Below are positions 54,930 through 62,322 of a stretch of 64,000 nt of DNA, in pieces (positions within the stretch are counted from its first letter, which is position 1; the number at the start of each line of letters is the position of its first letter). Position numbers and translations under genes: made by a program. Origin of the DNA: Acidobacteria bacterium RIFCSPLOWO2_02_FULL_65_29 (lineage in GTDB: Bacteria; Acidobacteriota; Vicinamibacteria; Vicinamibacterales; CAVVIG01); NCBI GenBank assembly GCA_001767435.1, contig MEKT01000199.1, positions 1 to 64,000 of the forward strand. Direction: 5' to 3'. The notes under the pieces were generated by a model. It made no database searches. It was not told the origin of the DNA and saw nothing but the letters and a program-made list of their open reading frames with translations.

Positions 54930-55358
54930 ATGGCGCAGCAAACGCTCCCCATCGACCTCGTGCGAAGCATTCGACGCGCATTTGTCGATGCGCCGGACTT
55001 GCGACTCCGGCTCGGCCAGGCGCGATGCCTCGGTGATGCGAGCGGCCCGGTGTGCCGAGCCGCGCTGCGCGTGCTCGTCGACACCGGATTCTTGTCGCGA
55101 GCAGGCGATGGCACCTACGTGCGGTGTGCCAGCCAGCGCTCTTCCTCGCCTGATGGGCGCACGCTGGCGGACGATTCGCGGTGGGACTGCTGCTGGGCCG
55201 TCCCCATGCTGGCCGACGCCCCGCTGTGGCTGGACGGCTGGCTGACGCAATGGACGTGTCTTCGGGACGGCGGGCCAAGGATTCTGGGCGCCCACGACTG
55301 TGAACGCTGCCCGAGGTGGGAGCCGCGGCTCGTCACGCATCGCCCCGCCAGTCCCTAG
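54930..55358 (+). CDS. Small protein with winged-helix-like segment
   Basis: LRLRLGQARCLGDASGPVCRAALRVLVDTGFLSRAGDGTYVR. Confidence 0.55.
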   Translation: MAQQTLPIDLVRSIRRAFVDAPDLRLRLGQARCLGDASGPVCRAALRVLVDTGFLSRAGDGTYVRCASQRSSSPDGRTLADDSRWDCCWAVPMLADAPLWLDGWLTQWTCLRDGGPRILGAHDCERCPRWEPRLVTHRPASP

Positions 55359-55361
55359 CTC

Positions 55362-55396
55362 ACGTGGGGCGCCGCCCCACACCCCGGCACGAGCGC
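55362..55396 (-). repeat. Partial third copy of the GTGGGGC...GCCCCACGTGAG repeat
   Basis: ctcacgtggggcgccgccccacaccccggcacg. Confidence 0.7.
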
Positions 55397-55552
55397 CAGC
55401 GACTCGAGCGCGTCGCGATCGAGCACGACGAAGCGCACGCACGCCACCGCCGCGATCGGTTGGCGGTCCTCCAAAAACTCAGGCCGCGGAAAATCGCGAT
55501 CCGCCGCACGAGCTCATCCGTCACCACGCCCATCGCCTCAGTGCTCTCGCGG

Positions 55553-55568
55553 TATGACGATCATCATA
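55553..55568. promoter_or_regulatory. Putative Crp/Fnr-type site TATGAC-GATC-ATCATA (one mismatch)
   Basis: ~48 bp upstream of hemerythrin-domain CDS. Confidence 0.5.
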
Positions 55569-55615
55569 GGACATCGCTCCTCCGCTCGGTACCGTGAGTG
55601 TGGAAGAGTCCAATG

Positions 55616-56185
55616 GCCATGCGCGAGCTCGACGCGCTGCGTTCGACGACAGGCGAAGGCGAGGCGGCCGACTGGCAGATCGAGCCGCTCATCGACCACA
55701 TCGTGTCGCACCATCACACGTACGTCCGCAACGCGCTGCCCTCCATCGGCAGCGCGCTGGCGACACTGGAGACCGTGCACGGGCGGCGACATCCGGAGCT
55801 GGCGCAGGTCCGCTGGCATGTCGAGCAGCTTCGCCTGGATCTGTTCCATCATCTGCTCAAGGAGGAACATCTATTGTTCCCCTACCTGCGCGACCTCGCC
55901 CGGTACTCAGCCGATCCGGGCGTCGTCTCGAACAGTCCGTTCGGCACGGTCGAGAATCCGATTCGCATGCTGGAGCGGGAGCACCGCCACGCGGCCGAAG
56001 CGTTGCGTGCGATTCGCCAGCTGACGCGGGACTATCGGACGCCTCCCGACGGCTGCGCCAGCTACCGAGCGTGCATGGCCGAGCTCGCCGAGTTCGAGTG
56101 CGACCTGCACCGTCACCTGCACCTGGAAGACCGCGTGCTGTTCCCGAAAGCCCTGGAGCTGGAACGCATCGCCTGGCAGGAATAG
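55616..56185 (+). CDS. Hemerythrin-like domain protein (RIC paralog without ScdA N-terminal domain)
   Basis: HIVSHHHTYVRNALPSI, HLLKEEHLLFPYL, EREHRHAAEALRAIRQL, DLHRHLHLEDRVLFPKAL. Confidence 0.85.
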   Translation, partial: AMRELDALRSTTGEGEAADWQIEPLIDHIVSHHHTYVRNALPSIGSALATLETVHGRRHPELAQVRWHVEQLRLDLFHHLLKEEHLLFPYLRDLARYSADPGVVSNSPFGTVENPIRMLEREHRHAAEALRAIRQLTRDYRTPPDGCASYRACMAELAEFECDLHRHLHLEDRVLFPKALELERIAWQE

Positions 56186-56395
56186 GAGGCGGTTGGCCCG
56201 CCTCTCACGACGAGAAACAGCCGGCCGTTGCGGGTCAGCAGAAGACGTGTTCAATCCAGACCCCGGTCCGGCGCACGGCGAGCGAGTGACGCCCGAGCAC
56301 GTGACGAGGCGCGTGCTCCCTGGGCAGGGATCAGCCGCATGAGGTCGGCGAGATCCCACGCCACCTTCGGCTGAACGAAGTTGTCGCACCACCCC

Positions 56396-58030
56396 TCATC
56401 CGGTGGTGAGGGAACCAATGTCCCAGCCGCCACGCGGCTCGGCCTGCTTCGCCGCGTTGTCTCCGGACACGTAGCCATACGCGGCGCCGATGCACAGATT
56501 CCCGTGATAGACGTAGTTGTTGAAATTGCCGATGTCGACGCCGGCTGCGTAGAGCCCTCTGATCGGCCGGCCGGTCCTCGAGAGGACCTGGCCTTGTGCG
56601 TTCACGCGAAGCCCACCGTGGGTCGCGGTGATGGCGGCCTGCCCCAGTGCCGCATAGAAGGGCGGCTGCTTGATCGGAGCGGCCTGTGCCGCAATCGCCT
56701 TGGGAATGGGCAAGGCCCAGGCCTTGCCGTTCTCTGCCGCCTGGTTGTACTCGGTGAGCTGTCGCATGACTTCTGCCGCCGGAATCCCGCGCCCCCAGCG
56801 CTCCATCTGATCGGCGAGCTCCGCCAGAGTATTGGCCGTGGCGACGGGCGCCCCGATATCGCGAAAGGCCGGGAACTTGTCCTTATCACCCAACGCACAG
56901 TCGGCGCACGCGCGCTCCACGTTCACCGACTCGTCCCAGATGTAGGCCGCCGTCGCTTCGGGCTGCCGGGCGACTTCCTGGTTGATCAGCTGCTCGCCGC
57001 CGCCTCGCGGTTTGCCTGTCTGTTTGCCCTGCGTTTCGTCCGCGAAGCGCCGGCCGTGCAGATTCACCACGACCGAGTAGGGTCCGTGGTACATCGAGTA
57101 GGTGCTGAGCGGGTTGTGCATCGGCTTGGTGGGTCTGGCCGGCATCATGTGGCCATAGAAACCATCGAACCCGCCTTCTGATGTCGCGGCACCCAGTTGC
57201 ATCGCGGCCAGGAGTCCGTCACCGGTCAGGAGCGGTTTCCGCCCGCCGAAACTCGCGTTCCGCTGGTGGAGGTTTCCGAAGTACCGCGTGATGTTCTGGG
57301 TCACCATCTGCGCGTTGCCCATCCAACCGCCGGTGGCGAGGACGACCGATTTGGCAAGGATGCGAATCGGGCCGTCCGGTCCTTCCGCGAGCACGCCGAT
57401 CACCTCGGAGAGCCGGTTCGTGAGCAACCGGAGCATCGGCGTTTCGAGCAGCACCTTTCCGCCGGCGCTTTCGACTTCCTCGACCATGAAGTTGACCCAC
57501 GCGACTGGTGCGATGGATCGGCTTCCGCCGCCTCCGCCTGGCGCCGCGCCTCGCCCCGCCCCGGCGGGCGGCGCGCCGCCCCCAGCCTGGGGCGGGCCAC
57601 CGCGGCCGCCGCCCCCTCCGCCTCCGGCGATCGGCGCGCCGAGACGGTCCATGAATTCGTAGAACCGGGGCACGTTGTCGCACACGGTGCGCTGGACTTC
57701 CGGGTCGGCAAGCGGCGTGTCCTCACGGATGGTCTCGAAGCGGTTGTTCGCGACGCTTCCTTCCGAGTGTGCGGTCGTGCCGCCAGGCTCGTAGGCCTTC
57801 TCCAGCACGATCACGCGCGCACCGGCCTTCTGTGCCCTCACCGCGGCGGTCAGGCCGCCGATGCCGCTGCCGACGATGACCACGTCGGTCCGGACGTCTT
57901 GCGCGATGGCCGGAGCCTGAGCGGCCGCACGCGAGAAACCTCCCAACGTGCCCGCGGCCGCGCCCGCGGCGGCGCCGCCAAGGAAAATCCTGCGTGAAAC
58001 CTTCGAGCCGGCCTCTCGATCTCTTACCAT
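56396..58030 (-). CDS. Tat-exported FAD-dependent oxidoreductase (fumarate reductase/3-ketosteroid dehydrogenase-like)
   Basis: Tat motif SRRIFLGGAAAG; VVIVGSGIGGLTAAVRAQKAGARVIVLEKAYEPGGTTAHSEG; Gly/Pro-rich insert. Confidence 0.88.
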   Translation of the reverse strand: MVRDREAGSKVSRRIFLGGAAAGAAAGTLGGFSRAAAQAPAIAQDVRTDVVIVGSGIGGLTAAVRAQKAGARVIVLEKAYEPGGTTAHSEGSVANNRFETIREDTPLADPEVQRTVCDNVPRFYEFMDRLGAPIAGGGGGGGRGGPPQAGGGAPPAGAGRGAAPGGGGGSRSIAPVAWVNFMVEEVESAGGKVLLETPMLRLLTNRLSEVIGVLAEGPDGPIRILAKSVVLATGGWMGNAQMVTQNITRYFGNLHQRNASFGGRKPLLTGDGLLAAMQLGAATSEGGFDGFYGHMMPARPTKPMHNPLSTYSMYHGPYSVVVNLHGRRFADETQGKQTGKPRGGGEQLINQEVARQPEATAAYIWDESVNVERACADCALGDKDKFPAFRDIGAPVATANTLAELADQMERWGRGIPAAEVMRQLTEYNQAAENGKAWALPIPKAIAAQAAPIKQPPFYAALGQAAITATHGGLRVNAQGQVLSRTGRPIRGLYAAGVDIGNFNNYVYHGNLCIGAAYGYVSGDNAAKQAEPRGGWDIGSLTTG

Positions 58031-58109
58031 GGCACACCTCACACACATCGTCCGGCCACGCGTTGTCGGCTCAGAGGCTCGACAACGCGTGCTCGAGCTG
58101 TTCCTTCCT

Positions 58110-59195
58110 TCAGAACGTCGCGAGACCCATGAACGGCGTGGCGGTCCCATGCGGGATCGGCATCATCGTCCACGAGACCATGAACTCCCACCGCTTCAAG
58201 CGGGCCGCGAGAGGCGCGAGATCCTCGAAATAGCCGTTGTCCACGAGCGGCGTGCCCATGATCGGCAAGGCAATGTCGTGAATCGGCCGCGGCCAGGCCT
58301 CGACGCCCGACGGCTGGGCGTCGGCCACGCCTTCCCCGCCGATGATCGCGACGTCGCGCGCCTTCAACCACGGCAGCACCGACGCGTGCAGTCCCGCGAT
58401 TTCACGCGCCGCGTTCCACGGACCGGTCTTCGCGCGCCGCGCCCAGCGGCCCGTGCGGATGAAGAGCGCGTCACCGCTGCCGACCTTGATGCCCGCGAAC
58501 TTCTCCCAGGCTTCGAGATCCGCCACGTAGATCGGCGTGCGCGCCTCGAGCCACTCCACCCCCTTCAAGAGCGGCATGTCGACCAGGATGCCGCGCGTGA
58601 TGTAGCCGGGCCCCATCCGATCGATCGCGTCGGCCTTGCAGCCGTGTTCATCCAGATCCTGCGGGTGCCCGTTATAGACGACAGGATGGTCTCGATCGCT
58701 CTGCACCGCGTAGTGGCAGAGCGCGTCCATGTGGGTGTTGCCGCCGTCGTGGACCGCGAAGCTGATCGCGTCGAGCGCGCCGCGGACTCTCCCGGTCTGA
58801 GGGTCGATCGACGTCATCCAGTGCTTCGTCTCGGCGTTCATGTTGCCGGTGTCGACGGCCTTTTGAAGATCCGGAAAGCGATAGAGCGACACCGAGATGC
58901 CTTCTTTCACCAGGCGCAGGGCCGCCTGCGTCTTCTGTGGTGTGATCAGATTCAGCGTCCCGCGCTCGTCCTTCGGGCCCCAGCGGCCCCAGTTCGACAG
59001 CTCCTTCTCCCACTTCTCCATCTGGCGGGGCGTCACCAGATTGGCGTGCAGCTGCGTCGAGGGGTGCGGCGGTATCGGCGCCGGCGCCTGAGCCTGCACG
59101 GCGGGGAGAGCGAGCAGCCAGCCGAGGGCACCAACGCCAAGCGCGACCGACATCCCGGCGGTGAGCCGACTGACGAGCTTCATCGTGATCCTCAC
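58110..59195 (-). CDS. Exported cyclase-family (kynurenine formamidase-like) protein
   Basis: Signal peptide; metal motif HDGGNTHMDALCH. Confidence 0.88.
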   Translation of the reverse strand: MRITMKLVSRLTAGMSVALGVGALGWLLALPAVQAQAPAPIPPHPSTQLHANLVTPRQMEKWEKELSNWGRWGPKDERGTLNLITPQKTQAALRLVKEGISVSLYRFPDLQKAVDTGNMNAETKHWMTSIDPQTGRVRGALDAISFAVHDGGNTHMDALCHYAVQSDRDHPVVYNGHPQDLDEHGCKADAIDRMGPGYITRGILVDMPLLKGVEWLEARTPIYVADLEAWEKFAGIKVGSGDALFIRTGRWARRAKTGPWNAAREIAGLHASVLPWLKARDVAIIGGEGVADAQPSGVEAWPRPIHDIALPIMGTPLVDNGYFEDLAPLAARLKRWEFMVSWTMMPIPHGTATPFMGLATF

Positions 59196-59204
59196 TTTTC
59201 CTGC

Positions 59205-60002
59205 TTACTCGACGTTCAGAATGGCGGTTCCAATGCCGACCACAACGGGGCCGGCCGCGGCCTCATCGAGGGCCTCGAGCAGAAGCGCGTATCGACCGGG
59301 CGCCAGGGCGACGCGCAACCGGGCTGCTGCCTGCTTCTCCTCCTGCTGCGGCGCGTCGAGCAAGACGAAGCCTTGATCGGGACCGAGCAGCGCTTCCCCG
59401 TGCTCGTCGGTCGTGAACGCCGACCAGCCGGCTCGGCCGGCCAGTTGACATTCGACCTTTCGATTGGCGACCGGAGCGTTCGCCTGTGCGAGCGTGAGTC
59501 GATAGCGCAACGACGCCGCGTTGCGAATACCGGAGGCGGTATCGGCCGCTCGCGCCGTCAGCGCGACTTCCGTTTCCGCTGTCTTCTGGCCGTCCGCGGC
59601 GACTTCTGCGGAAGCCTTGAGAGTGAACGCGACCGGAAGCGGAGTCTCAACGGCCTCGACGCCGTCCAGCCAGCGATACACGATCGCCAGGTCGGCGTCG
59701 GACGCCAGGCCTTGGGAAAAACGCGGCATTGTGTCGGTCGGAAGCCGCACGGACTGGACGAATTTCCGCAGCGGCAGCTGCGACTTGAGAATGGACGGAC
59801 CGGCACCCCCCGTGCCGGTTTGCCCATGGCAATTCCAGCATCCGAAGCGATCGATGTACAGTTCCTCGCCCGAACGCGCGGCCTGGTTGGCGTGACCGAT
59901 CGTGAGCCCGAGCACGAATAGACCCACGACGGCGAAAGCCGGGCCGACAGACAGCCGAGCCAGCTGTCTGCTCGTTCCAGGCGAGGAACTGGGAGGCTTC
60001 AT
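59205..60002 (-). CDS. Membrane-anchored cytochrome c-domain protein
   Basis: CWNCHG haem motif, LPTDTMPRFSQ distal Met region, N-terminal TM. Confidence 0.82.
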   Translation of the reverse strand: MKPPSSSPGTSRQLARLSVGPAFAVVGLFVLGLTIGHANQAARSGEELYIDRFGCWNCHGQTGTGGAGPSILKSQLPLRKFVQSVRLPTDTMPRFSQGLASDADLAIVYRWLDGVEAVETPLPVAFTLKASAEVAADGQKTAETEVALTARAADTASGIRNAASLRYRLTLAQANAPVANRKVECQLAGRAGWSAFTTDEHGEALLGPDQGFVLLDAPQQEEKQAAARLRVALAPGRYALLLEALDEAAAGPVVVGIGTAILNVE

Positions 60003-60059
60003 GGGCTCACCTCATCCCGCAAGGAATTCGGAGTCGTCACCGCGATTCGATCCCCTGAC

Positions 60060-61613
60060 TCAGCCCTCAGTTATCGAAGTGACTTCCCACCCGCCCCTGG
60101 GTGCGGGCTGCTTTGCCGCGCTGCCCCCGGATACGTAGCCGTAAGCGGCTCCAAGGGTCAGATTCCCCAGGTACGTGCAGTTGTTGAAATTGCCGATATC
60201 CACGCCGGCGGCGAAGAGACCGGCGATCGGCTTGCCGCTTCGGTGGAGGACCTGGCCTAGCGTGTTGACCCGTATTCCGCCGTGTGTCGACGTGATGCCT
60301 GCCTGTCCCAGAATCGCGTAGTAGGGAGGATTCTTGAGAACGAAGGCCTGGCTGGCGTTCTGCTTTGGAATGGGCAGCGCCCACGTCTTTCCGTTCTCGG
60401 CCGCCAGGTTGTACTCGGTGACGTCGTGAAGGAGGGCCTCGGCCGAGACCCCGATCCCCCAGGCTTCCATCTGTTTGGCGAGCTCCGACAGCGTGTCGGC
60501 CATGGCGGTTGGCGCACCCGACATCTTGTACGCGATGTACTTGTCGATGCCTCCCAGACCACAGTTTTCGCACGCGAACTGTTTGTAGATCACGTCATCG
60601 TACACGTAAGCGGCCATCGCGTCGGGTTGCCGGGCGACCTCCTGGACACAGTTCTGCTCGCCACCACGAGGAAACTTTCTGCCAGACAGCTTGCCCGCGC
60701 CCTCGTCGGTGAAGCGCCGGCCCCACCGGTTCACCGCGACGCTCTGCGGCGAAAAGTAGGCGGACCAGTTGGCCATCGGGTTCGTGATTTTCCCGGGCCG
60801 GGCCGGCAGCAGATGCCCGTAGAACGAATCCCAGCCGCCCGTCGAAGGCTGCCCGCCGAGCTGCAGGGCGGCGAACAAGCCATCACCGAGGAACGGCGGC
60901 TTGCGGTCGTAGAACCCCGCGTTGCGCTGACGCAGACTCGAGAAATGCCGTGTGATGTGCTGCTGCACCAGTTGCGCATTGCCCATCCATCCGCCGGTGG
61001 CGAGCACGACCGATTTGGCCCGGATACGAATCAGTCCCTTGGGACTGTCCGCGAGGACGCCGACCACCTCTTCCTGGCGGTTGGTCAACACGCGAAGCAT
61101 CGGGGTCTCGACCAGGACTTTGCCGCCACCGCTTTCGACCGTCCTGACCATGAAGTTGACCCACATGACCGGCGCGATCGATCGGCCTGAGTTTGTCCCC
61201 GGCGCTCCGCTTCCCCCGACGGGCGCGCCAAGGTCGTCCATGAATGCGGCCCACCTGTCGACGTTTTCGGACACGGTACGCTGCACGTCGGGGTCGCCGT
61301 CGGGCGCGCTCTCGCGCATGGCGGCGTAGGCGCTGTTCGCGACGCCTCCTTCGGAATGGGCCGTCGTGCCGCCCGATTCGTACGCCTTCTCGAGCACAAT
61401 CACGCGCGCGCCGGCTTTCTGCGCTCGAACCGCTGCCGTCAGGCCAGCGATGCCGGATCCGACGACGACGACGTCAGTCACCAGCTCTTGCGTGGATTGA
61501 GCTTGAGCGGCGACCTGCACGCCGCGCAACGTGCTTCCAGCGATCCCTGCGGCCGCTCCAGCAAGAAAAGTCCGGCGTGTAGCCTTTGAGCCTGTTTCAG
61601 TCTTTCTTACCAT
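60060..61613 (-). CDS. Tat-exported FAD-dependent oxidoreductase, paralog of 56396-58030
   Basis: TRRTFLAGAAAG Tat motif; VVVVGSGIAGLTAAVRAQKAGARVIVLEKAYESGGTTAHSEGG. Confidence 0.88.
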   Translation of the reverse strand: MVRKTETGSKATRRTFLAGAAAGIAGSTLRGVQVAAQAQSTQELVTDVVVVGSGIAGLTAAVRAQKAGARVIVLEKAYESGGTTAHSEGGVANSAYAAMRESAPDGDPDVQRTVSENVDRWAAFMDDLGAPVGGSGAPGTNSGRSIAPVMWVNFMVRTVESGGGKVLVETPMLRVLTNRQEEVVGVLADSPKGLIRIRAKSVVLATGGWMGNAQLVQQHITRHFSSLRQRNAGFYDRKPPFLGDGLFAALQLGGQPSTGGWDSFYGHLLPARPGKITNPMANWSAYFSPQSVAVNRWGRRFTDEGAGKLSGRKFPRGGEQNCVQEVARQPDAMAAYVYDDVIYKQFACENCGLGGIDKYIAYKMSGAPTAMADTLSELAKQMEAWGIGVSAEALLHDVTEYNLAAENGKTWALPIPKQNASQAFVLKNPPYYAILGQAGITSTHGGIRVNTLGQVLHRSGKPIAGLFAAGVDIGNFNNCTYLGNLTLGAAYGYVSGGSAAKQPAPRGGWEVTSITEG

Positions 61614-61770
61614 GACGACACCTCGTTGCCAAGCCGTGCTTGCACGGCCCGAATGTGTACGAATGTGTCAGATCTGCCGTGCAACCACGGCTTAGCCGCG
61701 GCCGCACGAGCGGCCGCGGATCTAGTAACGAAGCGACACTCGTCGGTTTGAGGTGGAGCTTCGTTACCAC

Positions 61771-62217
61771 TTACTGGATCGCGATGATGTGCGCGACGTA
61801 CACGTCGTAACCCGGACCGCACTTGCCTCCAGCGCGGTAGCTGCCCAAATGCCAGCCGGATTTGAGCTCCGTGAATCCGGCAACGCCGGGAAAACTCACC
61901 GCCACCTGCGCCGCCACGCTGGGGAACTTCTCGCCCGGCCCACCGCGCCCCTCCCGTCCAGGGGGGAGTGCACGGTCAACGAGATCCGCATCCTGCCAGT
62001 GGACCTCACCGGATCCGCAGTTCCCCACCTTGGTCGTGGTGGGTTTGGGCGCGCCCTTCACGACGAGCACCTGCCTCGTGTTCTTGATCGTGCCGGCGGG
62101 CACGATGATCGTCGCGTTGTCGCCAAGCTGTTGGGCGGCAACGTCAGCGGGCGGCAGCGTCAACGCGAGGGCCAGGGCCCCCAGACCCATCCCGAGCAGC
62201 ATCGAAGTTCTTCTCAT
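61771..62217 (-). CDS. Hypothetical exported protein
   Basis: MRRTSMLLGMGLGALALALTLPPADVAAQ signal peptide. Confidence 0.75.
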   Translation of the reverse strand: MRRTSMLLGMGLGALALALTLPPADVAAQQLGDNATIIVPAGTIKNTRQVLVVKGAPKPTTTKVGNCGSGEVHWQDADLVDRALPPGREGRGGPGEKFPSVAAQVAVSFPGVAGFTELKSGWHLGSYRAGGKCGPGYDVYVAHIIAIQ

Positions 62218-62249
62218 GGCCTTACTCCCTCTCCTGCCCGATATCGCCT

Positions 62250-62292
62250 TTCCAACTGCTTCTCACTTCTGACTTCTCACTTCTCACTTCAG
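62250..62292. repeat. ACTTCTC-type array
   Basis: ccaactgcttctcacttctgacttctcacttctcacttcagg. Confidence 0.8.
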
Positions 62293-62322
62293 GTGGCTCG
62301 CTTTCCCAGCAACCTGCTTAGA

